NCBI GenBank assembly: GCA_041736895.1 | Contig: JBGSSS010000213.1 | Location: 54,067-118,066, forward strand | Direction of reading: 5' to 3' | Source: JANRLT01 sp041736895 | GTDB taxonomy: Bacteria > Planctomycetota > Planctomycetia > Pirellulales > JALHPA01 | Length of the DNA stretch: 64,000 nucleotides | Shown: one piece after another, positions 8,131 through 16,729 of the stretch | Position numbering within the stretch: position 1 is the stretch's first letter | Layout: the number at the start of each line of letters is the position of its first letter | The notes under the pieces: generated by a model | The model's database searches: none | Told to the model about the DNA's origin: nothing | The model's input: the letters and a program-made list of their open reading frames with translations, nothing else | Made by a program: the position numbers and the translations under genes

Positions 8131-8802
8131 TCAAACGCTTTTTACTTCGACCTGCTGCGGAGTTCGCAACGATTGTACAAACAACAAACCCGCCCCGACG
8201 ACCAAAAAACAATCTGCCAAATTAAAGACGGGCCAATTAAAAATCGCTTTGCCGTCTTGACCCATGACACAGAAATGCAGCCAATCTCGCACGGCGTAAA
8301 CAGTCTGTCCGACACGTGCTGGGGGATCGTGCCACGTCAGTCCATGCCAACCCAACCGGTCGTAGAGATTCCCCCCGATCCCGGCCATGATCAAACCCAG
8401 CGCGACCACCAAGATCGGCTCGCGGATGGCTCCTTTGAACGCCAGCCAGTAAGTAATCCCTAGCGCCGCCCCGATCGAAAGGACGGCAAAACCGAGGGCA
8501 AAACCCTGCCCGATGCTAAACAACGCCCCTTCGTTCAGGCTCGTCGTCAGGGAAAAGACCCCGTCCCAGAGAACCCACGGTTGGTGCGTGTTGGGCATCC
8601 CCAGAAGTTTAAAAATCCAGGTTTTCGTCCACAAATCGAGAGCGCAGCCGCCAACGGCGAGGAACAAAAACAATGCGACATAGACCCTAATACGCGCGTT
8701 GGTCGCTGTTTTCACAGCAGTTTGCGGCGCTTCGTGGGGTTTAGCTGCGGTCATCGCCGGAGTTTCGCGAGTGGATTTGACGGTCAATGTGGGAGTGCTC
8801 AT
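8131..8802 (-). CDS. lspA: Lipoprotein signal peptidase (signal peptidase II)
   Basis: 223 aa, longer than the ~165 aa of E. coli LspA. There is an N-terminal cytosolic extension of ~37 residues and an insert before the last helix. The catalytic aspartates are in GGNLYDRL (D148) and FNLADCFL (D197), the two hallmark LspA motifs. Four hydrophobic helices fit the inner-membrane aspartyl protease that removes signal peptides from prolipoproteins. This fits the several lipobox-bearing proteins in this window. The insert between the catalytic motifs (roughly residues 151-190) seems to be a lineage feature. The gene lies downstream of a DksA/TraR-like gene on the same strand, but a terminator separates them. 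Confidence 0.95.
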   Translation of the reverse strand: MSTPTLTVKSTRETPAMTAAKPHEAPQTAVKTATNARIRVYVALFLFLAVGGCALDLWTKTWIFKLLGMPNTHQPWVLWDGVFSLTTSLNEGALFSIGQGFALGFAVLSIGAALGITYWLAFKGAIREPILVVALGLIMAGIGGNLYDRLGWHGLTWHDPPARVGQTVYAVRDWLHFCVMGQDGKAIFNWPVFNLADCFLVVGAGLLFVQSLRTPQQVEVKSV

Positions 8803-8862
8803 GGGTGCATAGATAACCGTACGGCGATTTGCTGGCTAGGGCAATGGGGACATCAAATATCC

Positions 8863-8952
8863 CGTTTAGCGGCGACTCACAGAGGAGCGTTAATTGACAC
8901 TGCGGAGCGCTCCTCTGTGTTTAATGCGCTACGCGTGAGTCGCCGCTAAACG
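8863..8952. repeat. Double palindrome TTTAGCGGCGA...TCGCCGCTAAA
   Basis: Outer arms 8863-8879 / 8936-8952 are perfect 17-bp inverses (CGTTTAGCGGCGACTCA). Inner arms 8878-8889 / 8908-8919 are perfect 12-bp inverses (CACAGAGGAGCG). Partial copies lie at 30754-30806 and 55684-55716. Confidence 0.8.
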
Positions 8953-8968
8953 TCAGAGTAACGAAACG

Positions 8969-9006
8969 AAAAAAAGCCGGCGTTTAGCTTGAAAACGCCG
9001 GCTTTT
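8969..9006 (-). terminator. Rho-independent terminator of the DksA-like gene
   Basis: Stem GCCGGCGTTT (8976-8985) pairs perfectly with 8993-9002. On the minus strand it is followed by seven Ts (8975-8969). It lies 25 bp beyond the stop of the minus-strand gene at 9032. Confidence 0.88.
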
Positions 9007-9031
9007 CGTTAGTTTTCGTCAGCAAACCGCT

Positions 9032-9403
9032 TTAGCGAGGTTCGCTCTTCGCGGCACACTTCACGCACAGATTGGCAAAGGGGATCGCGTCCAAGCGGAG
9101 CTTGGGGATCTTGCAGTTGCACTCTTCGCATTCGCCGTAAGTGCCGTCTTCGATCCGTTCCAGGGCGCTTTCGATCAATTCGAGCGTGTCTTCGTCGTTT
9201 TCCAACAGACTCAGACTGAATTCCTGATCATAATTCTCGCTCCCCATTTCGGCCATGTGTATTGGCATCCGGGCGACATCGCTGCCGGTATCGTCCTCGC
9301 CCTTTTTCAGGGCCGTTTGGGTCAAATGACTGACATCCCCCCGCAACCGGGCACGCAACGCAAGTAGAGCCTGCTTATAGACTTTCGCCTCGGACTTCTT
9401 CAT
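9032..9403 (-). CDS. DksA/TraR-type C4 zinc-finger protein
   Basis: The start at the ATG of MKKSEAKVYKQALLALRARL has AGGAG 9 nt upstream and gives 123 aa; the ORF can be read to 9448. It has an N-terminal coiled coil, an acidic middle (LLENDEDTLELIESALERIE) and a C-terminal zinc finger CEEC...CVKC in the context GTYGECEECNCKIPKLRLDA. DksA-like proteins insert a coiled coil into the RNA polymerase secondary channel. The tip DxxDxA motif of true DksA is not evident, so a stringent-response role is uncertain. The gene is terminated by the hairpin at 8969-9006. Confidence 0.85.
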   Translation of the reverse strand: MKKSEAKVYKQALLALRARLRGDVSHLTQTALKKGEDDTGSDVARMPIHMAEMGSENYDQEFSLSLLENDEDTLELIESALERIEDGTYGECEECNCKIPKLRLDAIPFANLCVKCAAKSEPR

Positions 9404-9756
9404 GGGCCATTGCTCCTGATGTTTCCCTAAGTGGGATAGCCGAATCACGGTAGACTTATTATTCTAAATTGGCACTGTACGAGTGTCAATCAGCGGGAGA
9501 TAGGAAGAATATTGAGCGTGAATTTATTGTTTCTTGGGTGTTGATTAGAGAGAATTAAGGAGGAAGGAAAAAGGGAAAAGGTAGTTTTACCCACCTTTTT
9601 CCTTGTCCCCTTTCCTTTCGTTGACTCCAGACGACTTTCAAGATTCGATCCTCTTCGCTCGAAGAAAAGCTTTCGCCCCCTGACTTGACCGGCCTCTCGT
9701 GAATCAAATGCTTGGTTTAGAGACAGTGCTGTCAGCCCGATCCGCCGAGTCCGATC
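9404..9756. other. Intergenic gap with A/G-rich inverted repeat
   Basis: About 350 bp containing a purine-rich/pyrimidine-rich inverted pair at 9560-9619 (AGGAAAAAGGGAAAAGGT against ACCTTTTTCCTTGTCCCC). A similar pair occurs at 31951-32020. The divergent promoters of the DksA-like gene and thrC must lie here. No clear -35/-10 pair was assigned. Confidence 0.5.
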
Positions 9757-11157
9757 GTGATTACTACGGAAACCGCGTTTCAGCGTTGCCTCGCGGCAAC
9801 TTGCGGGAAAACTTATGGCTTACACGAAGTCCGCACCGCCTGCACCTGCGGCAGCTTGCTGGACGTCGTTTATGACTGGAACAAAATTCCGGTCCCCAAG
9901 ACGCTTGCTCACTTCGAGCAATACTGGTCGCGCCGTTACGAGCCGCTGAGCTACAGTGGCGTCTGGCGCTTCCGCGAGCTGTTCCCCTTCGCCCCGGACG
10001 ACAAGGTCGTCACGATCGGCGAAGGGCAGACGCTTTTGCAACTTAACCCAGGCGTCTCGCACTACATCGGTCTCGATGCAAAGGGCCAAACGTATCTGCA
10101 ATACGAAGGGATGAATCCCAGCGGCAGCTTCAAAGACAACGGCATGTCCGCCGCATTCACGCACGCGCACATGACCAGCGCGCAACGCGCCGCGTGCGCG
10201 AGCACCGGCAATACCAGCGCGTCGCTCGCGGCGTATTGCTGTGTCACGAAGTTGATGAAAGCCGTGATCTTCATCGGCTCCGGTAAAATCAGTTACGGCA
10301 AGCTCTCGCAAGCGCTAGACTACGGCGCGCTCACCGTGCAGATTGCCGGTGACTTTGACGATGCGATGAGCCGCGTCAAGGAAGTGAGCAAAGAGCTCGG
10401 CATCTATCTGGTCAACAGCGTCAATCCATTTCGCTTGGAGGGCCAGAAGTCGATCATGTACCGCGTCCTCGAAGGGCTCCGCTGGCAGGTGCCGGACTGG
10501 ATCGTCGTGCCGGGCGGAAACCTCGGCAACTCGAGCGCGTTCGGCAAGGCGTTTATCGAACTCAAGGAACTTGGTCTGATCGATCGGATTCCACGGCTGG
10601 CGATCATCAACGCCGCCGGGGCGAATACGCTGTACGAACTTTACGAAAAGCGCGGCGTGCGTTGGCAAGGGGGGCGCGGCGACTTGTCCGCCGTATGCCA
10701 CTTCTACGACGAAATGGACCGCACCAATGCGCGGGCCGACACCATCGCCAGCGCGATCGAAATCAATCGGCCGGTGAACTTGAACAAGTGTCTACGGGCT
10801 CTCGAAGCGTGTGATGGCATTGTGCGCGAGGTCAGCGAACAAGAAATCCTGGATGCGAAAGCGCAAGTCGGCGCGAACGGCCTCGGCTGCGAACCAGCGA
10901 GCGCCGCGAGTGTCGCCGGCGCGAAACAACTCGTCGCCCAGGGGATCATCGGCCGCAACGAGCGCATCGTCTGTATCCTCACCGGCCATCAGCTCAAGGA
11001 TCCTACGGCCACCGTCGCGTACCACACCACGGACCAGGACACGTTCAAAAAAGTCCTCGGCAGCCGCGGGGTGAAACGCGCGACGTACGCGAATCGCGCC
11101 GTCGCGGTGAACAACGACCTCGCCGAAATCATCCGCGCGATTGAGTTGAATAGTTAA
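9757..11157 (+). CDS. thrC: Threonine synthase
   Basis: 466 aa, read from a GTG start. It is a PLP enzyme converting O-phosphohomoserine to threonine. The PLP lysine is K126 in MNPSGSFKDNGM; the phosphate-binding GGNLGN loop (VPGGNLGNSSAFGK) follows. The N-terminus has a cysteine-rich segment (CLAATCGK...TACTCG) typical of the class with a small zinc-ribbon-like start. It is the last enzyme of the threonine pathway. Its partner enzymes hom, the proposed homoserine kinase and lysC lie 21 kb downstream, and dapB is the next gene, beyond a palindromic element. No Shine-Dalgarno is evident at the start. Confidence 0.94.
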   Translation: MITTETAFQRCLAATCGKTYGLHEVRTACTCGSLLDVVYDWNKIPVPKTLAHFEQYWSRRYEPLSYSGVWRFRELFPFAPDDKVVTIGEGQTLLQLNPGVSHYIGLDAKGQTYLQYEGMNPSGSFKDNGMSAAFTHAHMTSAQRAACASTGNTSASLAAYCCVTKLMKAVIFIGSGKISYGKLSQALDYGALTVQIAGDFDDAMSRVKEVSKELGIYLVNSVNPFRLEGQKSIMYRVLEGLRWQVPDWIVVPGGNLGNSSAFGKAFIELKELGLIDRIPRLAIINAAGANTLYELYEKRGVRWQGGRGDLSAVCHFYDEMDRTNARADTIASAIEINRPVNLNKCLRALEACDGIVREVSEQEILDAKAQVGANGLGCEPASAASVAGAKQLVAQGIIGRNERIVCILTGHQLKDPTATVAYHTTDQDTFKKVLGSRGVKRATYANRAVAVNNDLAEIIRAIELNS

Positions 11158-11171
11158 CTCGGGCAGATAGT

Positions 11172-11381
11172 ACACTGTTTTTTTATGATGGGACTGATAC
11201 ACACTGATCAGCAAAATACCGGAATGACTTGAGACTCAGTTCATCGCCAACCCAAGCCTGCTGATGGTAAGCCCATCGGCAGGAGAACGCGTGATTTCAT
11301 TTTGATCAACATTCACCTTAGCTAGCTTGCATCAAGAAATTTCTGATCAGTGAAAATCAGTATCATCATAAAAATCAGTGT
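11172..11381. repeat. ACTGAT-iteron palindromic element A (with a nested REP)
   Basis: Left arm 11172-11211 and right arm 11343-11381 are imperfect inverses sharing ACACTG, ATGATG, ACTGAT and CACTGATCAG. A REP hairpin (11234-11290) lies inside. It occupies the thrC-dapB gap. Confidence 0.8.
11234..11290 (+). repeat. Solitary REP copy 1
   Basis: Conserved head CGCCAACCCAAGCCT, stem GCTGATGG / CCCATCGGC, tail AGGAGAA. Same family as the repeats flanking the transposase at 28855. Confidence 0.8.
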
Positions 11382-11415
11382 CCCGCTCTCTGCATTCATT
11401 TACTAACAACGAAAA

Positions 11416-12207
11416 ATGCTTCATCTCGCAATTCATGGCGCGGCTGGCCGCATGGGTCAACGGTTGATCGCTCTCGGTTCGGTCGATCCGGATTTTAAGA
11501 TCGTCGCGGCGCTCGAATCGGCGCGCAGTCCCAAGCTCGGTACTGATGCCGGCACGATCGCCGGGATTGAGCCGATCGGCGTGCCGCTTTCAAGCGATTG
11601 GACGACCAAGCCCGATGTCGTGATCGATTTTTCGGTCCCCGAAGCCGGCATCGAAATCGTGCGCAAGTGCGCGGCGGCGAACGTTCCGCTGGTGCTCGCG
11701 ACGACCGGTTTTGAAGCCGAGGCGCAAGCGGAGATCCGCGAGCTGGCGACGAAGTTTCCGCTGCTCTGGTCGCCGAGCATGAGCATGACGGTGAACCTGA
11801 CGATGAAGCTCGCCGAGATCGCGGGCCGCGCGCTGGCGAATCACCCGACGGGTGCCGATGTCGAAATCCTTGAGCGGCATCATCGCTTCAAGGAAGACTC
11901 CCCCAGCGGGACGGCCCTCAAGTTCGGTCAGATCGTCGCCGACGCCATGGGCATCACCAAGCAAATCCACGGCCGCGAAGGCCGCCCCGGCAAGCGCCCC
12001 CACAACGAAATCGCCTACCACGCGATCCGCACCGGCGACAACCCAGGCGAGCACACGATCCTGTTCGGCCTGCTCGGCGAAACGATCGAACTCACCGTCC
12101 GCGCGAGCAACCGCGATTCCTACGCGAGCGGTGCGTTGGCCGCGGCGAAGTTTCTCGCCGGCAAGCCAGCGGGGATGTATGCGATGAACGATGTGCTGGG
12201 GTTGTAG
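11416..12207 (+). CDS. dapB: 4-hydroxy-tetrahydrodipicolinate reductase
   Basis: 263 aa, standard length. The N-terminal dinucleotide-binding motif is GAAGRMGQRL. The substrate-binding and catalytic segment is EILERHHRFKEDSPSGTA, corresponding to the HHRxKxDxPSGTA signature with its essential His and Lys. TGDNPGEHTILFGLLGE closes the dimer domain. The enzyme uses NAD(P)H to reduce hydroxytetrahydrodipicolinate on the way to diaminopimelate and lysine. It follows thrC, another aspartate-family gene, but a 210-bp palindromic element separates them, so co-transcription is doubtful. Confidence 0.95.
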   Translation: MLHLAIHGAAGRMGQRLIALGSVDPDFKIVAALESARSPKLGTDAGTIAGIEPIGVPLSSDWTTKPDVVIDFSVPEAGIEIVRKCAAANVPLVLATTGFEAEAQAEIRELATKFPLLWSPSMSMTVNLTMKLAEIAGRALANHPTGADVEILERHHRFKEDSPSGTALKFGQIVADAMGITKQIHGREGRPGKRPHNEIAYHAIRTGDNPGEHTILFGLLGETIELTVRASNRDSYASGALAAAKFLAGKPAGMYAMNDVLGL

Positions 12208-12234
12208 TCGATTCAAACGGAGGGCTGTCATTAC

Positions 12235-12795
12235 ATGCGATTCTCGTTGTTGTCGCTGGTGGGCTTGATCGCGCTTGTCGCGTTTGAAGTGATTACTCTG
12301 AAAACCCCTTCGGAAACACGCTTAGTGATCGTGGGTTATCTCGTCTACGCATCATTACTCGTGGCCACCTGGGGGGCCTTTTGCGGTGGCGGGAAATTTC
12401 GACAGTTCTGCAAAGGGTTTGCTGTCTTGGCTTGGGCGAGCGTTTTATACGGTATCTTTGTTCGAGAAGAGAGTTTTGTCAACTTCGCCGTCTCGCCGCT
12501 CGCCAAGCTCGCGGCCGAGTTTCTCGAACACCCCGTGCCGACCGATCTTGATCCGTTTAGCTCCCGCAATGCAGATCGAACGGAATATCTCTTCTTTAAA
12601 ATCTGGAATTACTGGGGCATCTTGAACGCCGGTGTGTTTGGAGGGTTTTTGGCTTTGCAGATTCGTGTTCCCATGATTAGCGCTCCGCTTCTAGAAACGA
12701 ATTCCCCGTCGCAGGAACTTGTGAAGCAAGAATCTCCTGAATTCATCAGTTCCGTAAAATCAACGCCTGCAGCGGCTCAGGATCGCGTTGAATAG
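12235..12795 (+). CDS. Membrane protein of unknown function
   Basis: 186 aa with GGAGG about 11 nt before the ATG. Hydrophobic stretches near residues 3-21, 30-50, 60-75 and 122-145 suggest four transmembrane helices. The hydrophilic tail of ~40 residues is rich in Ser, Pro and Glu. It begins MRFSLLSLVGLIALVAF, a start seen in many small planctomycete membrane proteins. No catalytic motif is recognisable. It sits 27 bp after dapB on the same strand, so it may share that transcript. Its 3' end overlaps the convergent Ca ATPase gene by 19 bp. Confidence 0.65.
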   Translation: MRFSLLSLVGLIALVAFEVITLKTPSETRLVIVGYLVYASLLVATWGAFCGGGKFRQFCKGFAVLAWASVLYGIFVREESFVNFAVSPLAKLAAEFLEHPVPTDLDPFSSRNADRTEYLFFKIWNYWGILNAGVFGGFLALQIRVPMISAPLLETNSPSQELVKQESPEFISSVKSTPAAAQDRVE

Positions 12796-15380
12796 ATTTC
12801 TTGGCCCTTGTGTTTTTTCTGTCCTCGACGGCGCAGGAATTTCTCCAACTCCACCGCGTGAAAAATCACACTCGCGACAAGGAAGCAGATCAACAACTCC
12901 TGCCACGTCAGCGGTTCGAGCGAAAATAGTCGCTGAAGCGCGGGCACATAGATCAACGCAATTTGTAGCGCCGTTGTAAACACGACGGCCCCGAACAGCA
13001 TCCGATTGCTAAATAGCCCTTGCTGAAAAAGGTGCTGCGTCTCGCTGCGAATCGCCAAGACATGCGCGAGCTGACTCAGGCAGAGGACAGTGAAGACTAT
13101 CGTTTTTGCGTGCCCCTTGTCGTATTCCAATGCCCACCATTGCACGCCGACGCAGAGTGCGCCGATCAGCAATCCGACCCAGACGATGTGCAGGCCCAGC
13201 CCGTGGGCGAAGATGCTCTCTTTGGGCGGACGCGGCGGTCGTTTCATGATTCCGTCCTCGGCCGGTTCGCTGGCAAGGGCTAACCCCGGCAACCCGTCCG
13301 TGACGAGATTGATCCAGAGGATATGAATCGGCAAGAGCGGAATCGGCAGCCCGAAAAGCGGCGCGAGAAAGATCGTCCAGAGTTCGCCGCTGTTGCCGGA
13401 CATCGCGTAGCGGATGAATTTGCGGATGTTGTCGTAGATGCGGCGGCCTTCGCGCACCGAATTCACGATTGTCGCAAAGTTGTCGTCGAGCAGGATCATG
13501 TCCGACGCCTCTTTCGAGACATCGGTTCCCGTGATCCCCATCGCCACGCCGATGTCCGCCTTCTTGAGCGCCGGCGCGTCGTTCACCCCATCGCCGGTCA
13601 TCGCGACGAATTGATGCTTCGCTTGCAAGGTCTCGATGATTTGCAGCTTCTGCGCCGGCGACACGCGGGCGTAGACCTTGATCTGTTCGACTTGCTCAGC
13701 GAAGTCGGCTTCGGACAATTCCTCGAGCTCGTGCGCGGTAACGATTTTGTCCGATTCCGTCCGGAGAATCCCGAGTTCCTTGGCGATCGTGCGCGCGGTC
13801 ACCGGATGATCGCCGGTAATCATGACGGGGACAATGCCGGCACTTTGACACTCGGCAACGGCGGCTTTGGCTTCTTCGCGCGGCGGATCGATCATGCCGA
13901 CGAGACCGAGGAACTGTTGCTTGGTTTCCCAGGCATTTAGATCACCCGCGGGCGCGCTATTTTGCACGCGATACGAATAGGCCAGGACGCGCTGTCCGGC
14001 AGCGGCAAGTTCATCTGACTTTCTCTGAATCGAAGCGCGGTCTGCAGCGGGACAAATTTCGAGGATCGATTCGACGGCCCCTTTGGTAATCGCCAAATGT
14101 TGTTCGCCCTCGATGATGTGAATGGTTGTCATCATCTTGCGCTGCGAATCGAAGGGGATCTCCTCGACACGCGGATTTTGAGCAAGCCATTTTTCCTGAT
14201 GGGCATCATGCTTTCGTGCAAAGTGCACCAAAGCAAGCTCCGTCGGATCGCCGCGCTGCTGGCTCTCTTCCTCGCGCGTGTCCTGATTCAAAGCCATCGC
14301 GAAAACAAGCAACTCTTCAGCCTCAAACGGGACGTCTTCTGCAGAAACTTGCTGGGGTTGCCACATTTCGCGGACCGTCATTTTGTTTTGCGTTAACGTG
14401 CCGGTTTTGTCCGTGCAGATGAACGTCACCGAACCGAGCGTCTCAACGGCCGGTAGTTTCCGCACGAGCGCATGCTGATTGACGAGTCGTTTTGCTCCTT
14501 GTGCCAGCGAGATCGTAATCACCGCGGGCAAGGCTTCGGGGATCGCCGCGACGGCCACGGAGATCGAGGTCAACAGCATCAGCACCGGATCTTCGCCGCG
14601 CATCCAACCGAGAAAAAACAGCACGACGCAAATGATTAGCACGACCACGGAGAGCTTCTTGCCGAAATCGGCCATCCGCTTTTGCAGCGGCGTCACCGTA
14701 TCATCCTGCTGCAGCATCGCCGCGATTTTGCCGATCTCGGTCTCCATGCCGGTGCTGACGACGATGCCCGTCCCGCGCCCGTGCGTGACGAGCGTGTGCT
14801 TGAACGCCATGTTCACGCGATCGCCGAGCGACGCTTTATCGCTCTTCACCGCCTCGGTGATTTTATCAACCGCTTGCGATTCGCCGGTGAGGGATGCTTC
14901 GTCGATCTTGAGCGTGTGAATCTCGGTCAGCCGCAGATCGGCCGGGACGACGTCGCCGGCTTCGAGCAAGACGACATCGCCGGGGACGAGTTCGGCGAGC
15001 GGAATTTCGGCACGGTGATTGTCGCGCAGCACTCGGGCCGATGCGGCGGCCATTTTTTTAAGCGCTTCCATCGCCTTCTCGGCGCGATATTCCTGCACGA
15101 ATCCAATCACCGCATTGATGACGACGATCGCCAGGATCACGATCGTATCCTTGAGATCACCCGCCGCCCCGGAAATGATCGCTGCGGCGATCAGAATGAG
15201 AATCATCACGTCCTTGAATTGCTGCAAGAACATCATCCAAGCGGGGCGTTTTTTCTTTTCGACAAGCTCGTTGGGGCCGTATTGCTGCAAGCGCGACTTG
15301 GCCTCGGCCGTGGCAAGGCCCTCGGATTTGCTTTTAAGCTCTTGAAAGACGGAATCGACGGATTCAAGGTAAGGCTTCAT
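12777..15380 (-). CDS. SERCA/PMCA-type calcium-translocating P-type ATPase
   Basis: 867 aa from the ATG at 15380; a TTG 8 codons upstream is less likely. Typical order: N-terminal cation-transporter domain (VFQELKSKSEGLATAEAKSR), TM1-2, the TGES loop in the actuator domain (DEASLTGESQAV), PEALPAVITISLAQG in TM4 (SERCA has PEGLPAV), and the phosphorylation motif DKTGTLTQNKMT. TGDGVNDAPALKKADIGVAM follows, then a C-terminal cation ATPase domain with four helices. P2A pumps export Ca2+ (or Mn2+) against its gradient. PEALPAV instead of PEGLPAV may affect ion choice. The gene overlaps the end of the convergent membrane-protein gene. Confidence 0.9.
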   Translation of the reverse strand: MKPYLESVDSVFQELKSKSEGLATAEAKSRLQQYGPNELVEKKKRPAWMMFLQQFKDVMILILIAAAIISGAAGDLKDTIVILAIVVINAVIGFVQEYRAEKAMEALKKMAAASARVLRDNHRAEIPLAELVPGDVVLLEAGDVVPADLRLTEIHTLKIDEASLTGESQAVDKITEAVKSDKASLGDRVNMAFKHTLVTHGRGTGIVVSTGMETEIGKIAAMLQQDDTVTPLQKRMADFGKKLSVVVLIICVVLFFLGWMRGEDPVLMLLTSISVAVAAIPEALPAVITISLAQGAKRLVNQHALVRKLPAVETLGSVTFICTDKTGTLTQNKMTVREMWQPQQVSAEDVPFEAEELLVFAMALNQDTREEESQQRGDPTELALVHFARKHDAHQEKWLAQNPRVEEIPFDSQRKMMTTIHIIEGEQHLAITKGAVESILEICPAADRASIQRKSDELAAAGQRVLAYSYRVQNSAPAGDLNAWETKQQFLGLVGMIDPPREEAKAAVAECQSAGIVPVMITGDHPVTARTIAKELGILRTESDKIVTAHELEELSEADFAEQVEQIKVYARVSPAQKLQIIETLQAKHQFVAMTGDGVNDAPALKKADIGVAMGITGTDVSKEASDMILLDDNFATIVNSVREGRRIYDNIRKFIRYAMSGNSGELWTIFLAPLFGLPIPLLPIHILWINLVTDGLPGLALASEPAEDGIMKRPPRPPKESIFAHGLGLHIVWVGLLIGALCVGVQWWALEYDKGHAKTIVFTVLCLSQLAHVLAIRSETQHLFQQGLFSNRMLFGAVVFTTALQIALIYVPALQRLFSLEPLTWQELLICFLVASVIFHAVELEKFLRRRGQKKHKGQEIYSTRS

Positions 15381-15495
15381 CACAGTTTCCGAGAGGTCGA
15401 GCAATTGCCAGAAATTATGCTAATATCAGCGGTAGTTGAGCGTATAGAGACGTTTCCCGGTACCCAACGCAACTCACGAGCAAATCTCAAGCCAC

Positions 15496-15861
15496 ATGGC
15501 CAAGTGCGACGAAGGTTACATCTGCGATGTCTGCGGCCAGGATGTGGCCGAGCTGTGCGACAGCGATCTGTACTTGCGCTATGTGATCGGCTTGCTCGAT
15601 CCCGAGGTGCTGCACACGACCCGCGAGCGGCACATCCGCTGCAATCCGGCGCTGGCGCAGTACATCATCGACGCCGATTTTCAACCGCCGATCGCGTATG
15701 AAGGAGCGTTCGACAAACGGACGCTCGATCCGGCATTCGTCCGCGAGCAAGAGACGCTGCTTACCCGCGGATTTCGACGGTTGCGCGAATTGATGGGCCT
15801 TGAATTGCCGTTGTTGGATTACCCACTGCCGGAGGTGCGGTACAAGCACTCGCAAAAGTAA
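15496..15861 (+). CDS. Small CxxC protein, conserved planctomycete type
   Basis: 121 aa. The N-terminus holds C4, C10, C13 and C21 (CDEGYICDVCGQDVAELCDS), which could bind a metal or be redox-active. The rest is soluble and mostly helical, with no signal peptide. Segments such as SDLYLRYVIGLLDPEVLHTT and RHIRCNPALAQYI look conserved rather than random. Codon use matches the neighbours. I do not recognise a named family. It is divergent from the Ca ATPase, 115 bp away, so the two genes share a promoter region. Confidence 0.65.
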   Translation: MAKCDEGYICDVCGQDVAELCDSDLYLRYVIGLLDPEVLHTTRERHIRCNPALAQYIIDADFQPPIAYEGAFDKRTLDPAFVREQETLLTRGFRRLRELMGLELPLLDYPLPEVRYKHSQK

Positions 15862-15883
15862 GTGTAAACAGCGCGCAAAAAGT

Positions 15884-15904
15884 CCCAGGGGGTGAACCCC
15901 TGGG
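15884..15904. repeat. CCCAGGGG/CCCCTGGG palindrome, copy 2
   Basis: CCCAGGGGG-TGAA-CCCCTGGG followed by CTTTGC, the same tail as the copy at 62024-62044. It lies between two convergent genes. Confidence 0.65.
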
Positions 15905-15940
15905 CTTTGCAATGAACTCCCTCGCTGACGCGTCGGGTTG

Positions 15941-16708
15941 TTATTTCTTCCGCAGCGAGCCCTTCCAGTCCGCCTCAATCTCGCTCAGCGGCTTCTTGGT
16001 GATTTCTTCGAACGCCTTGTCCGAGTATTTTCCTTCGCGGAGCAAAACGTTGAGCTTCGGAATGATATCCGGTTCGTCGTTCTTGACGATGTAATTCAAG
16101 AACGACGCCGTGGTGCGATAGCTGTCTTTGTACTTCGCGCGATCGGGGTTCGCGTATTGGGCGCGCTTGAGTTCCTCGGGTTTCATCGCCGTTGGCTCGT
16201 AGACATACCAGCGGAGATAATCGGCGATTCCCTCGACCAGCCAGCCCGCCCCGCGATTCGGTTTGCGGTATTGCTGGACGACGTGGACCAGCTCGTGATG
16301 GACCATGCCGATGTCCTCGGGGTGCTTGGTGATCCAGTCGCTGGCGATGACGATGCGGTCGTTGATCGTGTGGGCGACCCCTTTCATGTCTTTCTTGAAC
16401 TGGAGCGTGACTTTTGTCGGTGGTTTGTAGCCGTCGCTCGGCAGCGTCGCGACGAGCTTGGGATACCATTCCTTGCAGAGCTTCGCCGCCTTGTCCGCCC
16501 ACTCCTTGTGTTGCGGGACTTCGCTGATGTCGATGACGATTTCGAGCTCGATGGGCTTTTCTTTTGCTTCTTCGTTTGAGTCCGCTTGTTTAGTTTCCGC
16601 TACTTTTGCCGCCGGTTTCGCTTCGCCCGCGGCGCGGAGGTTCGAGGTGAAAAGCAAAGCCGCGGTTAGCAGAAGATAGGCGCCGTTCAAAGAGAAACAG
16701 TCCTTCAC
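15941..16708 (-). CDS. Secreted basic-secretory-protein-family zinc peptidase
   Basis: The GTG at 16708 is chosen because GGGGAG lies 6 nt upstream; this gives 255 aa with signal peptide CFSLNGAYLLLTAALLF. The metallopeptidase motif HHELVHVVQQYRK contains HExxH. It is followed by GAGWLVEGIADYLRWYVYEP, whose WLVEGIADY segment supplies the distal ligand region of the BSP family (PF04450). That family is best known from plant secretory proteins and scattered bacteria. The N-terminal part of the mature protein is acidic and lysine-rich (EAKEKPIELEIVID). A proteolytic role in the periplasm or outside the cell is inferred. Confidence 0.82.
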   Translation of the reverse strand: MKDCFSLNGAYLLLTAALLFTSNLRAAGEAKPAAKVAETKQADSNEEAKEKPIELEIVIDISEVPQHKEWADKAAKLCKEWYPKLVATLPSDGYKPPTKVTLQFKKDMKGVAHTINDRIVIASDWITKHPEDIGMVHHELVHVVQQYRKPNRGAGWLVEGIADYLRWYVYEPTAMKPEELKRAQYANPDRAKYKDSYRTTASFLNYIVKNDEPDIIPKLNVLLREGKYSDKAFEEITKKPLSEIEADWKGSLRKK

Positions 16709-16729
16709 GATCAACTCCCCATTTTGAGT

